A stretch of 64,000 bases of DNA from Streptococcaceae bacterium AF54-32pH5A (GTDB lineage: Bacteria; Bacillota; Bacilli; Lactobacillales; Streptococcaceae). This document shows, one piece after another, positions 36,310-44,738 of the stretch (within the stretch, counting starts at the first letter, position 1; each line of letters begins with the position of its first letter). The notes beneath the pieces were generated by a model. That model did not search any database, was not told where the DNA came from, and saw only the letters and a program-made list of their open reading frames with translations. The DNA lies in contig JAQDAD010000005.1 in the NCBI GenBank assembly GCA_027682205.1, positions 1-64,000 on the forward strand. The letters run 5' to 3'. Both the position numbers and the translations under genes were made by a program.

Positions 36310-36837
36310 TTACTGTTCAGAAATTAAAAATTGATTTGAAGTTTTAATGATGCCTACTGTTTCTTTGACATCTAAATCATCCGTGTACAGAAAATGATGT
36401 TTCTCACTATTTTTAGCTAAGAAGTCATTTCTTGCTTGGATTGATAAATCGCCTGTTCTCTCAATTTCTTTCCGAGAAGAATCCCTATCTTTCAAGGCTT
36501 CTTCTTCTGCCATTAGGACACAATATTTTAACTTAATTTGTTTTTCCTTTAAGAAGGCTGCAATTTTCTTCAGCTGCTCTTCAAATATGACATACTCTAT
36601 CACGACAGTAATATCACGATCCAAGAAATTATTGGTCAGACTGATGATATTATCCCAGAACAAATCCATGTAAAATCCATCATCTTCCCAAGGAGCTACG
36701 AGTCCTCCTTTAATCATTAAGTAAATCATATCCCCCTCTATAACTGCACTTTTGTCAAAAGAATAGGCCAACTCTTTGCTAACAGTGCTCTTTCCAACAC
36801 CTGGGGGACCCGAAATGATATAAACACAATTTTCCAA
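36310..36837 (-). CDS. P-loop NTP kinase-like protein
   Basis: 175 residues starting at TTG 36837 with GAGG 6 nt upstream. Walker A GPPGVGKST (about 10-18) is followed by an acidic EGDMIY loop, a VVIEYVIF strand and an LKDRDSSRKE lid-like arginine segment, as in small AAA_33/shikimate-kinase-like phosphotransferases. The substrate is unknown. The gene stands alone between pabB and the DUF436 gene, has its own terminator, and is not in the neighbour order I recall from pneumococcus, so it may be an accessory insertion. Confidence 0.8.
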   Translation of the reverse strand: MENCVYIISGPPGVGKSTVSKELAYSFDKSAVIEGDMIYLMIKGGLVAPWEDDGFYMDLFWDNIISLTNNFLDRDITVVIEYVIFEEQLKKIAAFLKEKQIKLKYCVLMAEEEALKDRDSSRKEIERTGDLSIQARNDFLAKNSEKHHFLYTDDLDVKETVGIIKTSNQFLISEQ

Positions 36838-36893
36838 CTTTAACCTCTATATACTTGAAATCTATCTCTAACTTATGATCATTCTAAGCCCAC

Positions 36894-37457
36894 TTATGAC
36901 TTTCTTATGAAGTCTTCTGGATACTGCGCACGCGCACCACCGATGAGTTTTGGACGACTTGCTAGAGCCGTTACATGTGCGTGCCCAATCTCACGCAAAA
37001 CTGGTCGAATCGGAACCTGCACATGCTTGACATGCATACCAATTGCGGTATCTCCGATATCAATTCCTGCATGAGCCGTGATGAACTCCACTTCAACAGG
37101 GTCCTTCATAAACTTAAAGGCAGCTAGCTGACCTGAACCTCCTGCATGAAGAGTAGGAAGGACACTGACGATTTCCAGACCAAACTGCTCCGCCACCTGA
37201 CGTTCGACAACGAGGGCCCGATTAACGTGTTCGCATCCTTGAACGGCTAGATGAATTCCTTTCCCTCCCAGGATATCCAAAATCGTCTTCACAATGATTT
37301 CACCAATTTCTTGGCTTGATTCCTTACCAATTTGTCCACCTAAAACTTCGCTAGAAGATAGACCTAGGACAAAGAGACTTCCTTCACGCAATCTAGCCTT
37401 TTCCAAAACATCTTCAATTACTTGCTGTGTTTCTGTTTTAATTCTACTTTTGTCCAT
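36894..37457 (-). CDS. DUF436/UPF0340 family protein
   Basis: 187 residues from ATG 37457 (GAGG 9 nt upstream); an upstream ATG five codons earlier overlaps the ribosome site. Conserved [28 protein letters not shown] and [14 protein letters not shown] blocks identify the family, whose function is unknown. The C-terminus [12 protein letters not shown] is typical. No membrane segments are seen. Confidence 0.9.
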   Translation of the reverse strand: MDKSRIKTETQQVIEDVLEKARLREGSLFVLGLSSSEVLGGQIGKESSQEIGEIIVKTILDILGGKGIHLAVQGCEHVNRALVVERQVAEQFGLEIVSVLPTLHAGGSGQLAAFKFMKDPVEVEFITAHAGIDIGDTAIGMHVKHVQVPIRPVLREIGHAHVTALASRPKLIGGARAQYPEDFIRKS

Positions 37458-37545
37458 CACTCTTAACCTCATTTTTCTTCTACTATCATATCTTTTTTTA
37501 CTGATTTTATCAAGGCGGACTGATCATTCTGATTTTTAAAAGTAA

Positions 37546-37569
37546 AACTCCCAGAATTGACTGGGAGTT
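37546..37569 (-). terminator. Terminator overlapping the histidine kinase stop codon
   Basis: Nine-bp perfect stem AACTCCCAG / CTGGGAGTT with loop AATTGA; minus-strand 3' side continues TTACTTTT. Confidence 0.75.
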
Positions 37570-39259
37570 AACTAGTTTCTATTCTATTTATGTATATTTC
37601 AACCGTCGTTCCTTTTTCGGGTGCAGAATTGATCTTCATCTGATAGTTTTCTCCAAAATGAAGTTTGAGTCGTTGGTCGACATTTTGAAGACCAACTCCC
37701 CCACGTTTGAGGTTACTCTGACTATTATCGCCAGTATTTTGGAAACCAACTCCATCATCCTCAATGCGGATGACTAATCCTGTATCCGTTTTCTGGACAG
37801 AAACTTTAAGATGTCCCTGACCTTCCTTTTCCTTGATGCCATGGTAAAGAGCATTTTCTACTAGAGGTTGCAACACCAGCTTGGGTAAGACTAGATTATC
37901 AAAGGTAGGATTTTCATCAATCTCATAGTCTAGCTTATCTCCATAGCGTTGTTTCTGGATAAAGAGGTACTGGCGGACATGATTGATTTCGTCAGACAGG
38001 CAAATCAAGTCCTTTCCTTGATTGAGTGCCAAGCGGAAATAGGTCGCCAAGGACTTGGTTACCTGAACCACTCGCTGACTGTCCTGAAATTCAGCCATCC
38101 AGATGATAGTGTCTAAGGTATTATAGAGGAAATGGGGGTTAATCTGGCTCGACAAGGCACGAAGTTCATACTGACGGGTTGTTTCTTCCTGTCTCCGAAC
38201 ATCTGCCATCAGCTGATCAACTTGATCCAACATAGCATTGAACTGGCGAGTCACTTCTCTCAGTTCATAGGCACCAACTTCCTTGGCACGAAGATTCTGA
38301 TTACCAGAAGCAATTTCCAGCATGGTTTCTCTCAAATCCTTCAAAGGGGCAATCCAGCGTTTAAGACTGAACCATACCAAACAGAGACAGGCAAGAAGAG
38401 ATGTGACACTAGCCCCAAACAAAGTCCACATGAGTTGACTCCGAACCTGGGCTAACTTTTCCAGTGAAGACACGCCAAGGACCGTCCAATCAGTTCCTGC
38501 TATCTTTTCCTGACTGACGTAAGATTGGTGGTCTGGAGTATAACCCTGCCCTGTCTCAATATAGGGTTTCATGGCCTCCATTTCGCTAGATGAGCTATAA
38601 ACTGTGTGTTGAGGATGGTAGACAAATTCATGATTTTCATTGATGATAAAGGCAAAACCCTGCTGGCCCAACTGGAGTTGGTTGAGATAGGCTTCCAGAG
38701 TTTCATAGGAAATATCCAAGCGAAGCACACCAAGATTGGCCCCCTTTGCATCAACAAGTTCCTGAGTGACAGAAATAACCCACTGACTATCCGATTTACG
38801 AGCTGGGGTTAAAACTGGCTTAGCTCCCTGATGAATGGCCTTTTGGTACCAATCCTCAGCCATCATATCTGAGGAAGTTTTCATCTGCACCGTGTCATCT
38901 GTAGAAATGACCTGACCGGATTTGGTCACCAGCACAACAGTTTTCAAGTCCTGGTCTGCCTTTAAGATGGTCAAAAACAAATCTCGGATTCCCTTGACCT
39001 TGTCTGGACTGGGATTCTCAGCATAGGCTGGGACATCCGTCTGCTGGGTCAGACTAGTCGAGGTTGTTTCTAATTTTTTGATATAAGACTGGATAAAGTG
39101 ACTAGCCTGACTGATAGTCGTTTGGCTATTGCCTTCAATGGTAGCCTCAATGGCTGATGAACTAGAGTGATAGTAGAAAGTCCCAACCAAAGCTAGGAGA
39201 ATGAGAAAGACCAGAAAGATGGAAATAACCATTCTGACTAGGAGAGAAGAACGCTTCAT
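37568..39259 (-). CDS. Sensor histidine kinase, YesM-type (ZmpS/TCS09-like)
   Basis: 563 residues. One N-terminal helix (about 10-30), a large extracellular dCache-like domain (about 35-270), a second helix (about 275-297), HAMP, then His_kinase with the phosphoacceptor His in SSQINPHFLYNTLDTIIWM and an HATPase domain (VENALYHGIKE, EDDGVGF, GGVGLQN). It starts at the last base-pair overlap with its regulator (TAATG). The pair resembles pneumococcal TCS09 (ZmpRS), linked in the literature to carbohydrate use and the zmpB region. The signal is unknown. Confidence 0.92.
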   Translation of the reverse strand: MKRSSLLVRMVISIFLVFLILLALVGTFYYHSSSSAIEATIEGNSQTTISQASHFIQSYIKKLETTSTSLTQQTDVPAYAENPSPDKVKGIRDLFLTILKADQDLKTVVLVTKSGQVISTDDTVQMKTSSDMMAEDWYQKAIHQGAKPVLTPARKSDSQWVISVTQELVDAKGANLGVLRLDISYETLEAYLNQLQLGQQGFAFIINENHEFVYHPQHTVYSSSSEMEAMKPYIETGQGYTPDHQSYVSQEKIAGTDWTVLGVSSLEKLAQVRSQLMWTLFGASVTSLLACLCLVWFSLKRWIAPLKDLRETMLEIASGNQNLRAKEVGAYELREVTRQFNAMLDQVDQLMADVRRQEETTRQYELRALSSQINPHFLYNTLDTIIWMAEFQDSQRVVQVTKSLATYFRLALNQGKDLICLSDEINHVRQYLFIQKQRYGDKLDYEIDENPTFDNLVLPKLVLQPLVENALYHGIKEKEGQGHLKVSVQKTDTGLVIRIEDDGVGFQNTGDNSQSNLKRGGVGLQNVDQRLKLHFGENYQMKINSAPEKGTTVEIYINRIETS

Positions 39260-39993
39260 TAGCCTTCTCCCTTCTTAAACTGACGAGGTGTCACACCTGC
39301 AATCTGTTTAAAACGTTGGGTAAAATAGTTCATATCTTCAAAACCAACCTTTTCGGCTATCTGGTAAATCTTTAAATCCGTGGTCAAAAGCAAGAGCTTG
39401 GCTTGTTTGACACGCTCTCTCACCAAATAATCCTGAAAAGGCAGACCCAACTCTTTCTTAATCAAAGAACTCAGATAAGTCGAACTAAAACCCAAGTCAC
39501 TGGCCAAGGTCTTTAAACTAAATTGGCTATCGGCCAGATGAGACTGGATTTTCTGGGCCATATTTCCTTCAAACTTATCAGTTAGTAAATCTTGTAACTG
39601 CTCTTCCTTTTCTTCCTTATCTAGTTTTTGCTTGATTTTCCCCAACATTTCCTCAATATCCTGACGAGAAAAAGGTTTGAGCAGGTAGTCATCCACACCG
39701 AGTTTGACAGCAGACAAGGCATAATCAAAATCATCGTAACCTGTCAAAAAAACCAGATGAACCTGAGGATAGGTTTCTCGGACCAGGCTGGCCAACTGGA
39801 TGCCATTTAGCTGAGGCATGTTGATATCAGTTAAAATAATGTCCGGCACCTGCTTTTGAATCAGCTCCCAAGCCTGCCTTCCATTTTCAGCCTGACCGAT
39901 GATTTCCATATCGTAGGCTGCTACATTGACCAGTTTAGTCAAGCCTTGTCTTACCAGATATTCATCTTCTACGATTAAGATTGTGTAGGTCAT
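39259..39993 (-). CDS. Response regulator with AraC-type output (ZmpR/TCS09-like)
   Basis: 244 residues. The receiver domain has phospho-acceptor Asp in IILTDINMPQLNG (about 55), with acidic VEDEY at the start and Lys in LLKPF. The linker is coiled, and the C-terminal AraC double helix-turn-helix carries FSLKTLASDLGFSSTYLSSL and KIYQIAEKVGFEDMNYFTQRFK. Cognate kinase follows with overlapping stop/start. No operator could be assigned. Confidence 0.93.
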   Translation of the reverse strand: MTYTILIVEDEYLVRQGLTKLVNVAAYDMEIIGQAENGRQAWELIQKQVPDIILTDINMPQLNGIQLASLVRETYPQVHLVFLTGYDDFDYALSAVKLGVDDYLLKPFSRQDIEEMLGKIKQKLDKEEKEEQLQDLLTDKFEGNMAQKIQSHLADSQFSLKTLASDLGFSSTYLSSLIKKELGLPFQDYLVRERVKQAKLLLLTTDLKIYQIAEKVGFEDMNYFTQRFKQIAGVTPRQFKKGEG

Positions 39994-40063
39994 GCTCTGC
40001 TCCTTTACAACTTACTAGTATCAGTATAGCAAAATTCTCCTCTAACTGCTTAGGAAAGCCCTC

Positions 40064-41176
40064 TTAATCGACATAATCTAGTAAATAAGCATAGCCTTTT
40101 TCTGCCATTTGATCTTTGGGAATAAAGCGGATAGAAAGACTATTGATACAGTAGCGTAAGCCCCCCTTGTCCTGTGGTCCATCCGTAAAGACATGACCAA
40201 GGTGAGAATCTCCAACTCGGCTTCTTACTTCCATGCGTGTCATATTGTAAGACTTATCTTCTTTGTAGGTGGCAACATCTGGGCTGATTGGCTGGGTAAA
40301 ACTAGGCCAGCCACAACCAGACTCAAACTTGTCCTTTGATGAAAAGAGGGGTTCGCCAGTTGCCACATCCACATAGATACCAGATTCAAATTTATCCCAG
40401 TAGCGGTTTGAAAAAGCTCGTTCTGTTTGATTTTTCTGAGTAACTGCATACTCTTCAGCTGACAAGGTCTTTTTCAATTCTTCATCACTTGGTTTTGGAT
40501 ATTTGCTGGCATCAATGACGGGATAGGCCGCCTGATTAACATTGATATGGCAGTAGCCATTTGGATTTTTCTTGAGATAGTCTTGGTGGTAATCCTCCGC
40601 CACCACAAAATTCTTCAAGGCTTCCTTTTCAACTGCTATAGGTTGGTCGTATTTCTTAGCCACCTCATCAAAGACTTGGTTGATTACCTCCAAATCCTTG
40701 TCATCTGTGTAATATACACCCGTGCGGTACTGGGTCCCCACATCATTTCCTTGTTTATTTTTGCTGGTTGGATTGATAATGCGGAAGTAATGAAGCAGGA
40801 TTTCCTTGAGGGAAATTTTGTTAGCATCATAGGTGACATGGACGGTTTCCGCATGACCTGTTTGGTTGATCAATTCGTACTTGGTTGTTTCCCCTCTACC
40901 ATTTGCATAACCTGAAACGGCATCTGTCACTCCGGGAACGCGGGAGAAGTATTCCTCCACTCCCCAGAAACATCCCCCAGCTAGATAAATTTCGTGCAAG
41001 TCTGCGTCTTTGCTAATTTCTGTTTTTTTCACTGTTTTTCCTCCTTGGCTAACTGACGCTTTCTCAATTTGCGACGTATCTGTCTGCCCTGTATTTCGCA
41101 TCAATAGAAAATAGAGACCTGCTATGGCTAGGAAAAAGATTCCTGCCAAGACAAACAATTTTAATTTATCATTCAT
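40064..41176 (-). CDS. msrAB2: Membrane-anchored methionine sulfoxide reductase MsrA-MsrB fusion
   Basis: 370 residues. An N-terminal uncleaved anchor helix (about 7-25) is followed by the MsrA domain (about 60-215) with catalytic Cys in [11 protein letters not shown], then the MsrB domain (about 230-365) with SGCGWPSFT and catalytic Cys in LRYCINS. It repairs both S- and R-methionine sulfoxide in surface proteins. Electrons come from the adjacent thioredoxin-like lipoprotein, itself reduced through CcdA. It is the third gene of the ccdA-etrx-msrAB unit, with a 9-bp gap. Confidence 0.95.
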   Translation of the reverse strand: MNDKLKLFVLAGIFFLAIAGLYFLLMRNTGQTDTSQIEKASVSQGGKTVKKTEISKDADLHEIYLAGGCFWGVEEYFSRVPGVTDAVSGYANGRGETTKYELINQTGHAETVHVTYDANKISLKEILLHYFRIINPTSKNKQGNDVGTQYRTGVYYTDDKDLEVINQVFDEVAKKYDQPIAVEKEALKNFVVAEDYHQDYLKKNPNGYCHINVNQAAYPVIDASKYPKPSDEELKKTLSAEEYAVTQKNQTERAFSNRYWDKFESGIYVDVATGEPLFSSKDKFESGCGWPSFTQPISPDVATYKEDKSYNMTRMEVRSRVGDSHLGHVFTDGPQDKGGLRYCINSLSIRFIPKDQMAEKGYAYLLDYVD

Positions 41177-41185
41177 GATCTTTCC

Positions 41186-41749
41186 CTACCCCATTTCTTT
41201 CAATGTTTTTAAAATCATATCCTTATCCATAAACCCTGGTTGCGTTTTGACCAGCTTGCCTTCCTTGTCTATAAAAGCCTGAGTTGGGTAAGAACGGACA
41301 CCATAACTTTCCAAAAGTTTGCCTGACGGGTCAATTAGAACTGGGAAATTTTTATAATCCAAGCCCTTGTACCAATTCTTAAAGGCCGACTCTGCTTGTT
41401 CACCCTTGTGTCCAGGAGACACTACTGTCAAGACCACATAGTCATCACCAGCTTCTTTAGCGATTTCATCCGTATCAGGAAGGCTGGCTAGACAGATGGA
41501 ACACCAAGACGCCCAGAATTTGAGATAGACTTTCTTGCCCTTGTAATCAGACAAGCGATAGGCCTTGCCATCTACTCCCATCAATTCAAAATCAGCGACT
41601 GCTTGACCCTTGGTGGCAGTTTGCGAACTGACTTGTTCTGTTTTGGTTTGCTCCTTCATAGTAGATTCGTCTGACATGTTTTTAGCCGAACAGGCTGCCA
41701 AGCAACAGATTGAGCCTACTCCAAGGAGACATGTTTGCCATTTTTTCAT
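41186..41749 (-). CDS. etrx1: Thioredoxin-like lipoprotein (Etrx1)
   Basis: 187 residues from ATG 41749 (AGAGGA upstream); an in-frame TTG seven codons earlier overlaps the ribosome site. The lipoprotein signal has lipobox LAAC (about residue 18). The TlpA/ResA-like fold has redox motif WCSIC (in FWASWCSICLASLP) and a cis-Pro in SYPTQAF. It passes electrons from CcdA to MsrAB on the outer face of the membrane. It overlaps neither neighbour but is spaced 9-14 bp. Confidence 0.93.
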   Translation of the reverse strand: MKKWQTCLLGVGSICCLAACSAKNMSDESTMKEQTKTEQVSSQTATKGQAVADFELMGVDGKAYRLSDYKGKKVYLKFWASWCSICLASLPDTDEIAKEAGDDYVVLTVVSPGHKGEQAESAFKNWYKGLDYKNFPVLIDPSGKLLESYGVRSYPTQAFIDKEGKLVKTQPGFMDKDMILKTLKEMG

Positions 41750-41762
41750 TTCTTCTTCCTCT

Positions 41763-42473
41763 CTATTCAAATAATCTTGTCAAAATAGACGCATTTCCCA
41801 AAAGCACCAAGATTCCCATTACGATAATGAGGAAACCACCCACTTTTTTGAGGGTTTCGAGGTAAGGATGGAGTTTTCGGAAATGTTTCAAAACATAGCT
41901 GGAGGCTAGAGCTAGAACCAAAAATGGTAGCGCCAAACCCAGCGTATAGATCAACATGAGCCCAGCTCCCTGCCAAGCACCTGAGCCTCCTGAAGCCGCC
42001 AAGGCCAAAACAGAGCCAAGAACCGGCCCCACACAAGGCGTCCAAGCAAAACTAAAGGTTAACCCCAGTAAAAATGCCTGACTATAGCCATTACCCTTTT
42101 GTCCCTGTCTCTTTAATTGTAGCCTTCTTTCCTTATAAAGTCCCTGCAAATGTAAGACTTCCATCTGGTGCAAACCCAAGAGAATGATAACCGCACCTGT
42201 CACATACTGAAACCAAGAGGCATACAAAAGGTTCCCTAAAAAACCAGCTCCATAACCCAGTAAGATAAAGATAAAGGAAATTCCCACTATAAAAGCCAGA
42301 GTTCTCAATAAACTAACAACTGATATTGAAAATTTGCCGCTAGAACCCCGAGCACCCTCTTTGTCATCCAACAAAACTCCTGCATAGACCGGTAACAAAG
42401 GTAAAATACAAGGAGAAAAGAAGGAAAGAATCCCAGCAAGAAAAACACTGATAAAAAAGAATACATTGTCCAT
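41763..42473 (-). CDS. ccdA1: CcdA-type thiol electron carrier
   Basis: 236 residues with about six membrane helices. The two conserved Cys are in SFFSPCILPLLP (helix 1) and FAWTPCVGPVLG (helix 4). It carries reducing power from cytoplasmic thioredoxin across the membrane to Etrx1. GGAGG lies 6 nt before the ATG. First gene of the operon; its -10 is embedded in a palindrome at 42501-42515. Confidence 0.94.
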   Translation of the reverse strand: MDNVFFFISVFLAGILSFFSPCILPLLPVYAGVLLDDKEGARGSSGKFSISVVSLLRTLAFIVGISFIFILLGYGAGFLGNLLYASWFQYVTGAVIILLGLHQMEVLHLQGLYKERRLQLKRQGQKGNGYSQAFLLGLTFSFAWTPCVGPVLGSVLALAASGGSGAWQGAGLMLIYTLGLALPFLVLALASSYVLKHFRKLHPYLETLKKVGGFLIIVMGILVLLGNASILTRLFE

Positions 42474-42500
42474 TGCCTTCCTCCATTCTTTGATTTGATA

Positions 42501-42515
42501 GGACTATTATAGTCC
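42501..42515 (-). promoter_or_regulatory. Palindrome over the ccdA -10 element
   Basis: GGACTAT-T-ATAGTCC is a perfect 7-bp dyad containing TATAAT (minus strand, 42506-42511). No -35 is apparent, so activation or repression by a dimeric regulator is plausible. Confidence 0.5.
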
Positions 42516-42625
42516 CAAAACTCCAGAAAAAAAAAGGGACAATGATAGGGAAAAATAGGAATTTAATCAGCTTATTTAGAAATCTTGCACAAAAAAGAGT
42601 CTGAGACAAAATAGTTCTCAGTCGC

Positions 42626-42666
42626 AAAAAAGCTAGAGATTCCCAATTATGGAACTCTAGCTTTTT
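42626..42666 (-). terminator. Hairpin at the 3' end of the IS transposase remnant
   Basis: AAAAAAGCTAGAG pairs with CTCTAGCTTTTT, with an inner TTCC/GGAA pair; it has A- and T-runs on both sides. Confidence 0.65.
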
Positions 42667-43575
42667 AATTTTGAGTCGTTCTCTTATTGTATTTTAGGAG
42701 GTTATTGGCCATAAGTACCAATCCCATGTCAATTCTCACTTGACGCTTACCTCTCAGATTACATCTCTTATAACCCAAACAAGCCTTTATCTGCCCAAAA
42801 ACAGGTTCCACATCAACCTTACGTTGAGCGAAAATCTGTCTACCTTCGGGAGATAAAAGCGCCTGATATTCTTTCGTTTTTAAACACTGATAGCTCTCAT
42901 ATTTTTAGCGCGTACTGAAAAATCATCCTTAACTTTACGCAGGACTTTCTTGAGTTTCCGACGTTGAGTTTTACGTTCATCCTTTCCTTTAACGGGTGTC
43001 TCCTCAATGTCTTGGTTCAGTTTTGCCAATTCTTCTTCAAGGACTTGAGCGAATTCAATCAACTGCTCTGAAGAAATCGGCTCTTCTTCATCTAGCCTAA
43101 TGGCTTGATGGATAAGGGGGGTGATTTCTTCTTGGAAATAGACCTGTATCTGTTCTTGAAGTTTGACGGAAAACTTGTCCCTTGCCTTTTTCCATACGAA
43201 ACTATACTTATTGGCATTGGCTTCAATCTTAGTCCCATCAATAAACAAACAATATAAGGTCACTAACTCTTCCATTTTTAAACGAAGATTGAGGTCGATG
43301 AAAAGATTACGAAGGAGGTCTTCCATCCCTTCAGCGACACGAAAACGATTGATGGTGCGATAGCTGACAACCAACTGTCCTGCTAGGTACTGCATATCGA
43401 TATTTTTAATCATCATTTTTTCAATTTTTCGACCATAGAAAATCCCTTGTGAATAGGCAAATAGCAGAGCGGCTAAAAGCATTTTAGGGTGATAAGACGG
43501 GCGACCAAAGTCATGATAGAAAGCATGGAAGTGACGCTCCTCCAAGGCATTGACCACTTTTTCAAATGCAAGCAA
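42665..43575 (-). pseudogene. IS1182-family transposase, frameshifted and N-terminally truncated
   Basis: The open part (about 231 codons, 42880-43575) has the IS1182-type N-terminal half: FGRPSYHPKMLLAALLFAYSQG, SYRTINRFR and the first DDE acid in LFIDGTKIEANANKY. It stops at 42880. The next frame immediately continues with YQCLKTKEYQALLSPEGR and VEPVFGQIKACLGYKRCNLR to a stop at 42665, the typical C-terminus. The central catalytic part is missing and there is an in-frame stop just upstream of the first TTG, so the gene cannot make active transposase. Confidence 0.85.
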
Positions 43576-43684
43576 GTTCTAGTGGTAAAGTTGTTTGATT
43601 TGTGTTAGAGTGAATATAAATGAGATAGCCTTTCTAAATGGTTTATTGTGCAATTCTATTTTACCAAGACTATCGCAACCATGC

Positions 43685-43716
43685 AAAAAAGCAACGGCAA
43701 ATCCGTTGCTTTTTTT
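43685..43716 (-). terminator. Terminator downstream of the MerR-type gene, inside the IS remnant
   Basis: Thirteen-bp perfect stem AAAAAAGCAACGG / CCGTTGCTTTTTT with loop CAAAT; works in either direction. It lies about 30 nt after the MerR-type stop codon. Confidence 0.8.
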
Positions 43717-43746
43717 GGAGATAAGAGACTATTGTCCCAGACTCAT

Positions 43747-44487
43747 TTATTCTGCATTTGTCTGAACGTAAGCTGCAATGGCATCTGATGTGTACTGGGC
43801 TGTTCCAGGTCCAAATTTATCAATGTTTTCCTTGAACTCTGGGTTATAGACGTATCCTTTACCGATATGTCCGAAGACTTCAATAGAGCAGTCAAATCCA
43901 TAAGTACGAATGGCTTGCAAGAGATTGGCTGCTTGTTCTTGGTTTTCAGTTGCTGTTGCAGGTAAACCAGCTTGAAGATTTTGCGCCAAAGTTTGAAAGA
44001 CTTGGTTAAAGGCGGCCGTAGACTCATCTTCGCGACCTTTTTGACGTTCGAGGGCTTGATCCATGACTTCTTGTCCATACTCCTCTACCGCTTCTTGGTG
44101 GTATTTTTGGTTGTCTTGATAGCTAAATCCAGTGAATTTTTCCTCAATGGTCATTTTTCTTTCTCCTTTTTGTTCTTGAATGGTTTTTTGCAAGGTGGAA
44201 ATCAAGGTATCCAGATGTTGCCTTTCTCGAGTTAGATATTCCAACTGCCTAGTCAAATGGGGCAATAAATTTGTCCTTTCTTCCTTTAACAGCTCTGCTA
44301 TTTTTTCTAAAGAAAAGCCTAGATATTTGTAGTATAGAATGACCTGAAGGCGTTCTAAATCCTCTTGACTGTATGTTCGATAGCCGTTTTCCGACTTTAA
44401 GGGGACCAAGAGTCCTATCTTGTCATAGTGGTGCAGGGTCTTGACAGAGACACCTGAAAGCTGCGCAGCTTCTTTGATATGGTACAT
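43747..44487 (-). CDS. MerR-family regulator with TipA-type ligand-binding domain
   Basis: 246 residues. The N-terminal MerR helix-turn-helix (IKEAAQLSGVSVKTLHHYDKIGL) is followed by a long dimerisation coiled coil (about 75-108). The TipAS domain (about 115-246: EKFTGFSYQDNQKYHQEAVEEYG, then ALERQKGRED and GHIGKGYVYNPEFKENIDKFG) in other members traps thiopeptide-like drugs. The promoter has a 19-bp spacer typical of MerR targets, so it probably autoactivates. A divergent symporter gene may be a second target. Ligand unknown. Confidence 0.93.
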   Translation of the reverse strand: MYHIKEAAQLSGVSVKTLHHYDKIGLLVPLKSENGYRTYSQEDLERLQVILYYKYLGFSLEKIAELLKEERTNLLPHLTRQLEYLTRERQHLDTLISTLQKTIQEQKGERKMTIEEKFTGFSYQDNQKYHQEAVEEYGQEVMDQALERQKGREDESTAAFNQVFQTLAQNLQAGLPATATENQEQAANLLQAIRTYGFDCSIEVFGHIGKGYVYNPEFKENIDKFGPGTAQYTSDAIAAYVQTNAE

Positions 44488-44507
44488 GATTTCCTCCTTA
44501 CAATGAT

Positions 44508-44538
44508 AGTATAACCCCTCCCCTTAGGTCAGAGTCAA
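44508..44538 (-). promoter_or_regulatory. MerR-type promoter with 19-bp spacer
   Basis: TTGACT (44533-44538), 19-bp spacer, TATACT (44508-44513) on the minus strand. The long spacer contains a GGGG-rich partial dyad and is the usual binding site of MerR proteins that untwist DNA to activate. Confidence 0.75.
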
Positions 44539-44599
44539 GTATTTTTGCGAAAATTTTTTAACTTTTTGATAAAACTGTGAAAACTTGAAAATGGTTTTC

Positions 44600-44628
44600 T
44601 TGACAGACATCAGAAAACATGATAGGAT
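44600..44628 (+). promoter_or_regulatory. Promoter of the symporter gene
   Basis: TTGACA (44600-44605), 17-bp spacer, TAGGAT (44623-44628) preceded by TG. A GAAAAC...GTTTTC dyad overlaps the -35 upstream edge (about 44578-44599). Predicted leader about 104 nt. Confidence 0.65.
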
Positions 44629-44653
44629 AGTCAAGTCTATCAATCAAACAGAA

Positions 44654-44715
44654 GGCTCATAAAGAGCCATTGAGAGAAGGCTATTTGACAACTCAAGTAG
44701 CCTTTTCTTATTTTA
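44654..44715 (+). promoter_or_regulatory. Leader hairpins with terminator upstream of the symporter
   Basis: Hairpin 1: GGCTC-ATAAA-GAGCC (44654-44668). Hairpin 2: a 12-bp stem AAGGCTATTTGA / TCAAGTAGCCTT (44677-44704, one G-U pair) followed by TTCTTATTTT, resembling an intrinsic terminator. AGCC of hairpin 1 could instead pair with GGCT of hairpin 2, giving a possible antiterminator. It is not a T-box or any riboswitch I recognise. Confidence 0.5.
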
Positions 44716-44738
44716 AAAAACAAAATTGGAGTTTAACT

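Larger units (their letters stand above)
42597..43744. mobile_element. Decayed IS1182-like insertion sequence
   Basis: Ends carry imperfect inverted repeats: GAGTCTGAGACAAAATAG at 42597-42614 and, inverted, GAGTCTGGGACAATAG at 43729-43744. Between them lies a broken transposase gene. The right end lies 2 bp from the stop codon of the MerR-type gene, and the element carries hairpins at 42626-42666 and 43685-43716 that can serve as terminators for neighbours. Confidence 0.75.

Noticed and set aside
42880-43575. Transposase considered as intact
   Set aside because: The reading frame breaks at 42880, the C-terminal part lies in another frame, and the middle and N-terminus are missing.
44654-44704. 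Symporter leader considered as a T-box
   Set aside because: No T-box sequence or specifier stem is visible; the leader is only about 104 nt.
44670-44738. N-terminal extension of the symporter by 23 codons
   Set aside because: The extension is the leader hairpin; the GGAG-spaced ATG at 44739 matches the family N-terminus.
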